Of a stretch of DNA of 64,000 bases, positions 56,506 to 64,000 are shown one piece after another. How positions within the stretch are numbered: the first letter of the stretch is position 1; every line of letters starts with the position of its first letter. The notes beneath the pieces are model-generated. The model was not told the DNA's origin. It ran no database searches and worked only from the letters and a program-made list of their open reading frames with translations. The translations under genes were made by a program, and so were the position numbers. This DNA is from Asaia lannensis NBRC 102526 (GTDB lineage Bacteria; Pseudomonadota; Alphaproteobacteria; Acetobacterales; Acetobacteraceae): positions 1 to 64,000 of the forward strand of contig NZ_JAMXQU010000003.1 of NCBI RefSeq assembly GCF_024054035.1, written 5' to 3'.

Positions 56506-57399
56506 ATGGAAGCTGTCATCGCCACGCCGGAGCGGGTGAAGCGCAGATCGGGAGGAGGTATTTTTCTCTCCCCGGCTGTGATCATCCTGTTGATCTGGTC
56601 ACTGATCCCCCTCGTCCTGACGCTCTGGTATTCATTCCAGAACTATAACCTCGTCGATCCCACGCTGAAGGGCTTCGCCGGCTTCAGTAATTACACCTAT
56701 CTGCTGACCGATCCGGATTTTCTCTGGGCATTGCTGAATACGATCCTGCTCGTGCTCGGCGTTCTGGTGATCAGTGTCGGCGGTGGCGTACTTCTGGCTG
56801 TACTGTACGATCAGGAGTTCTTCGGTCGCGGTATTGCCCGCGTGCTGGTGATCTCCCCGTTCTTCGTCATGCCCACAGTCTCTGCACTGCTCTGGAAGAA
56901 CCTGATGCTGCACCCGATTTATGGCGTTTACAGCGCCATGATGCGTGCAGTCGGGTTGCAGCCGATCGACTGGCTGGCGCACTACCCCATGCAGACGGTC
57001 ATGATGATCGTGGCATGGGAATGGCTGCCCTTCGCCGTACTGATACTGCTTACGGCAGTGCAGTCGCTCGACCATGAGCAGAAAGAGGCCGCGCGCATGG
57101 ATGGCGCAGGACCGATTGCGCGCTTTCGCTATATCATCCTGCCTCATCTGAGCCGTGCAATCACCGTCGTGATCATGATCGAGACGATCTATCTGCTCAC
57201 GGTTTTTGCGGAGATTTCCGTTACCACCTCGGGCGGTCCCGGCGTTGCGTCCACCAACCTTGCCTTCCTCATCTACTCACGCGCCCTGCTGCAATTCGAT
57301 ATCGGGGGCGCTTCCGCGGGCGGCGTGATTGCCATCATCATCGCCAATATCATTGCAGCGTTCCTCGTTCGTGCGGTCGCCCGCAATCTGGAGGCGTGA
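56506..57399 (+). CDS. polyol/sugar ABC transporter permease, first subunit
   Basis: One of two inner-membrane channel subunits of a MalF-like importer. I use ATG 56506, with GCGGAG upstream; a GTG at 56479 is also open in frame. The 297-residue protein has six hydrophobic segments and the EAA loop EQKEAARMDGAGPIARFRYI with ILPHL. Its style matches the mannitol/sorbitol/arabitol transporters (SmoF-like). It follows the kinase by 122 bases and lies four bases before the second permease. Confidence 0.9.
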   Translation: MEAVIATPERVKRRSGGGIFLSPAVIILLIWSLIPLVLTLWYSFQNYNLVDPTLKGFAGFSNYTYLLTDPDFLWALLNTILLVLGVLVISVGGGVLLAVLYDQEFFGRGIARVLVISPFFVMPTVSALLWKNLMLHPIYGVYSAMMRAVGLQPIDWLAHYPMQTVMMIVAWEWLPFAVLILLTAVQSLDHEQKEAARMDGAGPIARFRYIILPHLSRAITVVIMIETIYLLTVFAEISVTTSGGPGVASTNLAFLIYSRALLQFDIGGASAGGVIAIIIANIIAAFLVRAVARNLEA

Positions 57400-57403
57400 A
57401 ATC

Positions 57404-58231
57404 ATGGCACGCAAAACGAAACTGCTTCCGAAAGTCGCTCTCGGCGTTATCGGCTGGGCCGTGGCTCTCTGGATCTTCTTTCCGATCTTCTGGATGGTGC
57501 TGACAGGGTTCAAGAGCGAGATGGACGCAATCTCCACCCCGCCGCACCTGTTCTTCAAGCCGACGCTCCAGAGCTATCACGACGTCTTCGCCCAGGAGAA
57601 TTACTGGCACTTCACCTTCAATACGGTGTTCATGTCGGTTCTCGCCACGGGCGGCGCCCTGCTTCTTGGCGTACCGGCTGCCTATTCCATGGCCTTCTTT
57701 CCGACGAAACGCACACGCGGCACGCTGCTCTGGATGCTTTCCACACGCATGTTGCCCCCGGTCGGCGTGCTCGTGCCGGTCTATCTCATTGCACGCTCGA
57801 CCCATCTGCTCGACACGGTCATCGGTCTGGCCATCATCAACCTGCTGACCAATCTGCCGATCATCGTCTGGATGCTCTACACGTTCTTCAAGGAAGTGCC
57901 GGTACCGATCCTTGAAGCAGGCCGCATGGATGGGGCCAATCGCTGGCAGGAAATCAGCATCGTGCTTCTGCCGCTGGCCCTTCCCGGAATCGCCTCGACA
58001 GCTCTGCTCTCGCTCATCCTGTGCTGGAACGAGGCCTTCTGGTCTCTCAATCTGACATCGTCGCGTGCAGCACCGCTTGCAAGCTTCATCGCGTCCTTTT
58101 CGTCACCTGAAGGACTATTCTTTGCCAAGCTCTCCGCGGCATCCACGCTGGCCGTCGCCCCAATTCTGGTTTTCGGGTGGTTCAGCCAGAAGCAGCTTGT
58201 ACGCGGCCTCACCTTCGGTGCCGTGAAATGA
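57404..58231 (+). CDS. polyol/sugar ABC transporter permease, second subunit
   Basis: The MalG-like partner permease. ATG 57404 follows the first permease stop after four bases; the open frame reaches back over that gene but lacks a start with support. The 275-residue protein has six hydrophobic segments and the EAA motif LEAGRMDGANRWQEI with VLLPLALPG. It resembles SmoG of polyol importers. Confidence 0.92.
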   Translation: MARKTKLLPKVALGVIGWAVALWIFFPIFWMVLTGFKSEMDAISTPPHLFFKPTLQSYHDVFAQENYWHFTFNTVFMSVLATGGALLLGVPAAYSMAFFPTKRTRGTLLWMLSTRMLPPVGVLVPVYLIARSTHLLDTVIGLAIINLLTNLPIIVWMLYTFFKEVPVPILEAGRMDGANRWQEISIVLLPLALPGIASTALLSLILCWNEAFWSLNLTSSRAAPLASFIASFSSPEGLFFAKLSAASTLAVAPILVFGWFSQKQLVRGLTFGAVK

Positions 58232-58285
58232 TCCTTCCTGCAATCACTATCCCCTTCGGCTTCTCAGGCTCCTTCGGAGTGACCC

Positions 58286-59389
58286 ATGGCTAAAGTTGAA
58301 CTGCGCGATATCCGCAAGACCTATCACGCAGAAGAAATCATCAAGGGCGTCTCGCTCGATATCAATGACGGGGAGTTCGTCGTTTTCGTCGGCCCGTCCG
58401 GCTGTGGCAAATCGACGCTGCTGCGCATGATTGCAGGGCTCGAAGAAATATCCGGTGGCGATCTGATGATCGATGGCAAGCGCGTCAATGACGTCGAGCC
58501 CGCCAAACGCGGTCTCGCCATGGTGTTTCAGTCATACGCGCTTTATCCGCATATGAACGTCTATCAGAACATGGAATTCGGACTGAAGCTCGCCGGCATG
58601 CCTGAGGCGGAGCGACGCCAGAAGATTATGGACGTCGCAAAAACGCTCCAGCTCGACGCCTATCTCAAACACAAACCGGGTCAGCTCTCAGGAGGTCAGA
58701 GACAGCGCGTCGCAATCGGACGCGCCATCGTTCGCAATCCGAAGGTCTTCCTGTTCGATGAGCCGCTTTCCAATCTCGACGCTGCGCTGCGCGGGCAGAT
58801 GCGCGTGGAACTGGCAACGCTGCATCGTCGCCTCGGCGCCACCACCATCTATGTGACCCACGATCAGGTTGAGGCCATGACAATGGCCGACAAGATCGTC
58901 GTTCTGCAAAAAGGCGTGGTCGAGCAGGTTGGCTCACCACTCGAGCTTTATCACCACCCCCGTAACCTCTTCGTCGCGCGGTTCATCGGCTCGCCCCCGA
59001 TGAACTTCCTGCCTGTCACGGTACGCGACGTCACCGGGCAAGGCATGAGCGTCGCGTTCGACCACGGGGCCCCCATCACGGTGCCGGTGCTTCCGGGTGA
59101 CGCCACCACGGCAGCGTCGCTTACACTCGGCATAAGGCCCGAGCACATCGTGCTCGATGCCCAGGGCGAATTGTCTGGTGTCATACGCATGGTCGAGCGT
59201 CTCGGCGCGTTGACCCTGCTCCACATCGCCCTGCCTGACGGCACGCTGATTATCGTGCAGACGGATGGCGATCATGGCGGCGAAATCGACGCCACTGTCG
59301 GCCTGCGTCTGCTCTCGGAAAATTGTCACCTCTTCGATGCAAGAGGGATGGCGCTTACCAAGCTCGTGCGCCACCGTCTTGCCGGTTAA
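58286..59389 (+). CDS. ABC transporter ATP-binding protein (MalK/SmoK-like)
   Basis: The ATPase of the importer. The 367-residue protein has Walker A GPSGCGKST at residues 36-44, the signature LSGGQRQRVAIGRAIV, and Walker B KVFLFDEPLSNLD, then a C-terminal TOBE-type regulatory domain (LGIRPEHIVLD, LGALTLLHIAL) as in MalK, UgpC and SmoK. It pairs with the two upstream permeases 54 bases away. Confidence 0.95.
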   Translation: MAKVELRDIRKTYHAEEIIKGVSLDINDGEFVVFVGPSGCGKSTLLRMIAGLEEISGGDLMIDGKRVNDVEPAKRGLAMVFQSYALYPHMNVYQNMEFGLKLAGMPEAERRQKIMDVAKTLQLDAYLKHKPGQLSGGQRQRVAIGRAIVRNPKVFLFDEPLSNLDAALRGQMRVELATLHRRLGATTIYVTHDQVEAMTMADKIVVLQKGVVEQVGSPLELYHHPRNLFVARFIGSPPMNFLPVTVRDVTGQGMSVAFDHGAPITVPVLPGDATTAASLTLGIRPEHIVLDAQGELSGVIRMVERLGALTLLHIALPDGTLIIVQTDGDHGGEIDATVGLRLLSENCHLFDARGMALTKLVRHRLAG

Positions 59390-59406
59390 CAGGAAAGTCG
59401 TTCACC

Positions 59407-60180
59407 ATGTATATGGAAAAACTCCGCCTTGATGGTCGTGTTGCTGTCGTCACTGGCGGCGCGCAGAATATCGGCCTTTGCTGCGCGGAAGCACTGGCAG
59501 AAGCCGGTGCCCATGTTGTTATCGCCGATCTGGATGGGGCAAAGGCTGCTGAGTCGGCAAAGAGCCTGACGGACAAGGGTTTCAGTTCCTGCAGCGTGGC
59601 TATGGATGTCACGTCGGAAAACAGCGTCACCCAGGCAGTCGAGACGATCGTTTCACGCCACGGCAAGCTCGATATTCTGGTTGCCAATGCAGGTATGTGC
59701 ATTTCCGAGGTCAAGGCCGAGGACATGACCGAAGACCAGTGGCTCAAGCAGATCAACGTCAATCTCAATGGCGTCTTCCGCTGCTGTCAGGCAGTCGGCC
59801 GCGTCATGATCAAGCAGAAATCCGGGGCCATTGTGGCTATCGGCTCCATGTCCGGCCTGATCGTCAACCGTCCGCAGGAGCAGGCAGCCTATAATGCCTC
59901 AAAGGCTGGCGTACATCAGTATATCCGCTCGCTCGCAGCCGAATGGGCTCCCCACGGCATTCGCGCCAATGCTGTGGCACCGACCTATATCGAGACCACA
60001 CTCACGCGTTTCGGAATGCAGAAACCTGCCCTGTACGACCGCTGGATCGACGGTACGCCCATGGGCCGCGTGGGCCAGCCTGAAGAAGTGGCATCGGTGG
60101 TGCAGTTCCTCGCGTCCGACGCGGCAAGCCTCATGACCGGCTCGATTGTCAGCGTCGATGGTGGCTTTACGGTCTGGTAA
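59407..60180 (+). CDS. D-arabitol dehydrogenase-like SDR oxidoreductase
   Basis: A cytoplasmic short-chain dehydrogenase that oxidises a pentitol. The 257-residue protein has the cofactor loop TGGAQNIG (16-23), an acidic residue after beta-2 (IADLD, Asp41), which favours NAD+, and the catalytic Ser147, Tyr162 and Lys166 (YNASK). Its sequence, from MYMEKLRLD through GFTVW, strongly recalls from memory the 257-residue D-arabitol dehydrogenase of Gluconobacter oxydans. The product is D-xylulose or D-ribulose; the FGGY kinase upstream suggests the latter. The start at ATG 59407 is chosen because the longer frame reads back over the ABC ATPase. It is the last gene before a strong terminator. Confidence 0.9.
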   Translation: MYMEKLRLDGRVAVVTGGAQNIGLCCAEALAEAGAHVVIADLDGAKAAESAKSLTDKGFSSCSVAMDVTSENSVTQAVETIVSRHGKLDILVANAGMCISEVKAEDMTEDQWLKQINVNLNGVFRCCQAVGRVMIKQKSGAIVAIGSMSGLIVNRPQEQAAYNASKAGVHQYIRSLAAEWAPHGIRANAVAPTYIETTLTRFGMQKPALYDRWIDGTPMGRVGQPEEVASVVQFLASDAASLMTGSIVSVDGGFTVW

Positions 60181-60232
60181 GACGCAGTCTTCGGTCACAC
60201 TGCCGGAGGGCACACGTCCTCCCGGTCCATCC

Positions 60233-60265
60233 AAGACCCGGCTCCGTCAAGGGGCCGGGTCTTTT
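60233..60265. terminator. bidirectional terminator between arabitol operon and GST gene
   Basis: AAGACCCGGC (60233-60242) and GCCGGGTCTT (60254-60263), followed by TT, form a 10-bp stem with an 11-base loop. It serves the plus-strand polyol operon and the minus-strand GST gene, which ends at 60300. Confidence 0.85.
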
Positions 60266-60299
60266 CATATTGCGCCGAAAACCAGTCCTGAATCACACC

Positions 60300-60935
60300 T
60301 CAGGATTTGACCTCTTCCGCCTTCGCCAGCGCACGTTGCGTCGCCGGTCTGGCTTCGATTATCTCGCGCCAGGCCTTGATTGCGGGAAATGCCTCGAGAT
60401 CGATCCCCTGCTCTTTCCAGGTGCGCGTCCAGGGATAGGTCGCCATATCGGCAATACCGTACGCATCCCCGCTCACGAACGCGCTGTTTTTCAGCCGTGT
60501 CTCGAGCACCGAATAGAGGCGCTTCGTCTCGTCCTGATACCGCTTGATCGCATAGGGGATTTTCTCAGGCGCATACAGCGTGAAGTGATGGTTCTGCCCA
60601 AGCATCGGACCGAAACCGCTCACCTGCCAGAACAGCCATTCCAGCGTGACGATTTTCTGACGCGGTTCTTTGGAGAGAAAGCGCCCGGTTTTTTCAGCCA
60701 GATAGAGCAGTATCTCTCCGGACTCGAATACGCTCAGCGGGGCACCGCCATCGGCCGGTGCATGATCGACAATGGCCGGCATCTTGTTGTTGGGTGAGAT
60801 CTTGAGGAATTCAGGCTTGAACTGATCCCCTTTGCCAATATTGACGGGGATGATGCGGTAATCGAGCCCAGCCTCTTCAAGGAAAAGAGTGATTTTCTGT
60901 CCATTGGGGGTCGGCCAGTAATAAAGGTCGATCAC
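60300..60935 (-). CDS. glutathione S-transferase family protein (YfcG/Ure2p-like)
   Basis: A 211-residue cytoplasmic protein with an N-terminal thioredoxin-fold domain and a C-terminal helical domain. The opening LYYWPTPNGQKITLFLEEAG and later KMPAIVDHAP, plus SGEILLYLAEKTG, are typical of the Ure2p/YfcG subgroup, whose members act as disulfide-bond reductases with glutathione rather than as conjugating transferases. FWQVSGFGPMLGQNHHF lies in the second domain. It sits at the end of the minus-strand run starting from phosphoketolase, 29 bases downstream of the HAD gene. Confidence 0.88.
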   Translation of the reverse strand: MIDLYYWPTPNGQKITLFLEEAGLDYRIIPVNIGKGDQFKPEFLKISPNNKMPAIVDHAPADGGAPLSVFESGEILLYLAEKTGRFLSKEPRQKIVTLEWLFWQVSGFGPMLGQNHHFTLYAPEKIPYAIKRYQDETKRLYSVLETRLKNSAFVSGDAYGIADMATYPWTRTWKEQGIDLEAFPAIKAWREIIEARPATQRALAKAEEVKS

Positions 60936-60964
60936 AGTCAGGTCTCCTGAACCAGTTAAGGTGT

Positions 60965-61777
60965 TCAGTCTCTAACGTCCTTCAGAACATAACGTTCTAG
61001 CCCAATGGCAAACCCTTCCTCCTCACACGAGGTAGACACATGGGTTGCGGCCTTTTTGACTGTCTCGTTTGCCTGCCCCATGGCGATCGACATACCCGAT
61101 CTAGCGAACATGAGCATATCGTTCGGCTGATCGCCCAGTGTCACCATTGCAGAGGCGGGGATATCGAATAATGCCTCAAGCGTCGTGACGACGCCCCCCT
61201 TGTTGGCGTCCCTGTTGGTCACATCCACATAATAGGGCTGGGAACAGGCGGCCGAGGCAGTCTGGCCGAGGGCTTCCTGCAGATCGCGTTCGAGCTTCTG
61301 CATGAGCGTCGTATCGTCACTGACGCCGGTAATTTTCACCACGTCGTCCAGATGATGCGACACGTCATCCACTCTGGGTGCGAACTTCACTGTCCATTGC
61401 TCGCGCGCGACATGGGGAGCATCGGCGTCATTCACGATCCATTCCTGGCTCGTATAGACCCACGGGTCGGCCCCGTGATCGGCGATGATTTTCAGCACCT
61501 GCTCGGCCTGGGCATGAGTAAGACGTTTGGTTTCAATGACGCTCCAGTCCGGATGAACCAGAACGCCGCCATTGAAACCGGCAATCGGCGTGTCGATTGC
61601 CAGCGGTTCGATCAGCATCGCCATGCCACGCGGCGGTCGCCCGCTCGTTATGGCAAACCGTATACCCCTCTCGCGGAGGGCGTGAACGGCGCGGATTGCG
61701 CGAGGTGTCAGGATCTTGTCCTTCGTCACCAGCGTACCATCCACATCGGCGAGGACGAGTTGAACCGCGTCTGTCAT
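60965..61777 (-). CDS. Cof-type HAD-IIB sugar-phosphate phosphatase
   Basis: A 270-residue HAD hydrolase of the Cof/IIB group, which remove phosphate from sugar phosphates and related metabolites. Motif I is VLADVDGTLVTK with the nucleophile Asp; motif II is AITSGRPPRG; motif III/IV are NKGGVVTTLEAL and LGDQPNDMLMF. The ATG at 61777 overlaps the phosphoketolase stop by one base, so expression is coupled; a longer frame (61798) is less likely. Confidence 0.86.
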   Translation of the reverse strand: MTDAVQLVLADVDGTLVTKDKILTPRAIRAVHALRERGIRFAITSGRPPRGMAMLIEPLAIDTPIAGFNGGVLVHPDWSVIETKRLTHAQAEQVLKIIADHGADPWVYTSQEWIVNDADAPHVAREQWTVKFAPRVDDVSHHLDDVVKITGVSDDTTLMQKLERDLQEALGQTASAACSQPYYVDVTNRDANKGGVVTTLEALFDIPASAMVTLGDQPNDMLMFARSGMSIAMGQANETVKKAATHVSTSCEEEGFAIGLERYVLKDVRD

Positions 61778-64000
61778 CAGGCTTTGTTTCCCTGCCACTT
61801 CCAGTTCAGGATCTCGGGCATGTCCTCACCATACTGGGCGATATAGCGCTTATGCTCAACGAGTTTGTCGTTGATCATCTGTGTCGTATAGGCCGCATGC
61901 CCCGACAGGGCCGGAACACGACGCACCGCATTGAGGACGATATGATACCGGTCGAGATTATTGCGCACGGTCATGTCGAACGGCGTCGTGGTGGTGCCCT
62001 CTTCGCGGAAACCATGCACATGGAAATTCGCCCGGTTGCTGCGACGATAGATCAGACGATGCACCAGCTGCGGATAACCGTGGAACGCGAAAAGAACCGG
62101 TTTGTCCTTGGTGAACAGATTATCGAACATTACATCGTCAAGCCCGTGCGGATGCTCGCTGGGTGACTGCAAGGTCATCAGATCGACGACGTTGACAAAA
62201 CGGATTTTCAGATCCGGTGCCTGTTCGCGCAGCAACTGCACTGCGGCAAGCGCTTCAACCGTCGGCACGTCACCGGCAGAGGCAATCACGAGGTCGGGGT
62301 CATGGCCCTTGTCGTTGCTTGCCCATTGCCAGATACCGATACCCTGACTGCAATGAGAAATCGCCGCGTCGATATCGAGCCACTGATGCTCGGGCTGCTT
62401 GCCTGCCACAATGACGTTGATACGGTCCCAGCTTTCAAGACAGTGCTTGGCGACATAGAGCAGTGTATTGGCATCGGGCGGCAGATACACGCGAGCGATA
62501 TCGGCTTTCTTGTTCACCACATGATCCATAAATCCGGGATCCTGATGGCTGAAACCGTTATGATCCTGACGCCAGACATGGGACGTCAGCAGATAGTTGA
62601 GCGATGAAATCGGACGACGCCACTGGACCTCCTTCGCCGATTTGATCCATTTCGCGTGCTGGTTGACCATGGAGTCGACCAGATGGACAAAGGCCTCATA
62701 ACACGAGAAGAAGCCGTGACGCCCTGTCAGAAGATATCCTTCGAGCCAGCCCTGTATCGTGTGCTCGCTCAGGATCTCCATCACGAGACCATCCGGCGCC
62801 AGATGATCGTCATAGGAATAGGTCTCGGCCGTCCAGGCACGATTGGTCACTTCCAGCACGTCATTGAGACGGTTGGAATTGTTCTCGTCAGGCGACAGGA
62901 CACGGAAATTGCGTGCTTCGAGGTTCATGCGCATGACATCGCGCAGCCATGAGCCAAGCACGCGTGTGCTTTCCGCCAGCAGCGATCCCGGGGACGGGAC
63001 GGCTATCGCATGGCTCTCGATATCCGGCATGCGCAACGGGCGACGCAGCTGGCCGCCATTGCCATGCGGGTTGTCGCTCATGCGCAGCGTTCCCTCCGGC
63101 GCGAGAGCTGCAATTTCAGAATGGAGGCGGCCGTTCTCGTCGAACAGCGTTTCAGGCTTGTAGCTGCGCAGCCAGTCTTCGAGGATTTTAAGATGGCCCG
63201 GCTTGTCGAGATCGGTCAGCGGTACCTGATGGGAACGCCAGAAGCCCTCGCACCGCTTGCCGTCCACTTCCTTGGGGCCGGTCCAGCCCTTTGGCGTGCG
63301 CATAATGATCATGGGCCAGATGGGACGCTCGGCGTTATTTTCGGAGCGCGCACGTTTCTGGATGCTGGCAATCCTGTCGAAGCAGCTATCCATCGCCTGT
63401 GCCATCAACTGATGCACCGTATCGGGATCGTCGCCTGACACGATAACCGGATCGTATCCGTAGCCCCGGAACAGCGCGAGGAGTTCCTCTTCAGGTATGC
63501 GGGCCAGCACCGTCGGATTGGCAATCTTGTATCCGTTGAGATGCAGGATCGGCAGAACCGCACCGTCGTTGCGCGGATCCAGAAACTTGTTGCTGTGCCA
63601 TGATGTGGCCAGAGGGCCGGTCTCGGCCTCGCCATCACCGACGACGCAGGCTACGACCAGATCGGGATTGTCGAGCACCGCGCCATAAGCGTGAGACAGT
63701 GCATAACCGAGCTCGCCGCCTTCATGGATCGAGCCCGGCGTGGTCGCCGCAACATGACTTGGAATACCGCCCGGGAAGGAGAACTGCTTGACCAGGCGGC
63801 CAAGCCCTTCGATATCCTGCGAAACTTCCGGGAAATATTCGCTATAGGTCCCCTCAAGATAGGTCGCCGCCACCACACCGGGGGCGCCATGGCCCGGACC
63901 CGCAATGAAGAGAACGCTCTTGTCGCGCTCCTTGATGATGCGATTCAGGTGCAGATAAAGAAGGGTGAGGCCCGGCGTCGTGCCGAAATGGCCAAGCAGG
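61777..64000 (-). CDS. xfp: phosphoketolase (xylulose-5-P/fructose-6-P), 5' end missing
   Basis: A TPP-dependent enzyme that splits xylulose-5-phosphate to acetyl-phosphate and glyceraldehyde-3-phosphate; many members also use fructose-6-phosphate. About 740 residues are in the window and the gene runs off the right edge, so the N-terminus is absent. Visible features are [43 protein letters not shown] (TPP-metal site), [16 protein letters not shown], and the C-terminal [20 protein letters not shown]. The frame is unbroken. It is coupled to the HAD phosphatase and lies near the arabitol operon, where it would use pentulose-phosphate. Confidence 0.97.
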   Translation of the reverse strand, partial: LLGHFGTTPGLTLLYLHLNRIIKERDKSVLFIAGPGHGAPGVVAATYLEGTYSEYFPEVSQDIEGLGRLVKQFSFPGGIPSHVAATTPGSIHEGGELGYALSHAYGAVLDNPDLVVACVVGDGEAETGPLATSWHSNKFLDPRNDGAVLPILHLNGYKIANPTVLARIPEEELLALFRGYGYDPVIVSGDDPDTVHQLMAQAMDSCFDRIASIQKRARSENNAERPIWPMIIMRTPKGWTGPKEVDGKRCEGFWRSHQVPLTDLDKPGHLKILEDWLRSYKPETLFDENGRLHSEIAALAPEGTLRMSDNPHGNGGQLRRPLRMPDIESHAIAVPSPGSLLAESTRVLGSWLRDVMRMNLEARNFRVLSPDENNSNRLNDVLEVTNRAWTAETYSYDDHLAPDGLVMEILSEHTIQGWLEGYLLTGRHGFFSCYEAFVHLVDSMVNQHAKWIKSAKEVQWRRPISSLNYLLTSHVWRQDHNGFSHQDPGFMDHVVNKKADIARVYLPPDANTLLYVAKHCLESWDRINVIVAGKQPEHQWLDIDAAISHCSQGIGIWQWASNDKGHDPDLVIASAGDVPTVEALAAVQLLREQAPDLKIRFVNVVDLMTLQSPSEHPHGLDDVMFDNLFTKDKPVLFAFHGYPQLVHRLIYRRSNRANFHVHGFREEGTTTTPFDMTVRNNLDRYHIVLNAVRRVPALSGHAAYTTQMINDKLVEHKRYIAQYGEDMPEILNWKWQGNKA

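Overview
The window is a high-GC, gene-dense chromosomal segment that looks like an acetic acid bacterium (Acetobacteraceae, Alphaproteobacteria). The reasons are a periplasmic/oxidative sugar and polyol lifestyle (OprB porin, a Gluconobacter-type arabitol dehydrogenase, Entner-Doudoroff enzymes edd/eda, phosphoketolase), the alphaproteobacterial rlpA-dacA-tmk-holB-metG-tatD order, and an alphaproteobacterial-type heat-shock promoter before clpB. The genus is not resolved from sequence reading alone. I found no CRISPR array, no complete insertion sequence, no rRNA and no credible tRNA.

Layout. 1-6.7 kb (minus strand): a catabolic block of OprB porin, 2-hydroxyacid dehydrogenase, FAH-family hydratase/lyase, MHS-type MFS transporter and a LacI-family regulator, with a good LacI-type palindrome upstream of the transporter; the substrate is unknown. 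7.1-15.5 kb (plus): an orphan protein with two 'YPDV' repeats, then a tight cell-wall and housekeeping operon, mltB-like, rlpA-like, dacA, tmk, holB, metG, tatD and a metallo-beta-lactamase-fold hydrolase, many with ATGA-type overlaps. 15.8-20.6 kb (plus): the stress trio prkA-yeaH-spoVR, preceded by a leader with mutually exclusive hairpins around the prkA Shine-Dalgarno. 20.9-29.5 kb (minus): a CPA1 Na+/H+ antiporter with a C-terminal cyclic-nucleotide-type domain, then glmU-glmS-thiO-thiS-thiG-thiE. 29.6-44.2 kb: gph, a DUF3108 protein, gyrB, a Tat-type exported SDR, clpB, a glycosyltransferase with a discoidin-like tail, an AGE-family isomerase, a DUF5666 protein, purH and a YdjM-like membrane protein. 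44.4-48.5 kb (minus): a tripartite efflux operon (MFS, HlyD/EmrA, NodT/OprM). 48.8-64 kb: eda/edd diverging from a large TonB-dependent receptor across a region with a perfect 12-bp-arm palindrome, then a polyol operon (FGGY kinase, two ABC permeases, ABC ATPase, arabitol dehydrogenase), and finally GST, a Cof-type HAD phosphatase and phosphoketolase running off the right edge.

How it fits together. The right-hand 15 kb reads as a sugar and polyol processing region: pentitol import and oxidation, pentulose phosphorylation, and phosphoketolase (acetyl-phosphate plus glyceraldehyde-3-phosphate), next to the Entner-Doudoroff enzymes that handle gluconate. The ABC importer has no substrate-binding protein gene in its operon. 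Its usual first position is taken by the kinase. Gene starts were moved from the longest open frame where a ribosome-binding site, a signal peptide or an overlap with a neighbour argued for it; each case is stated.
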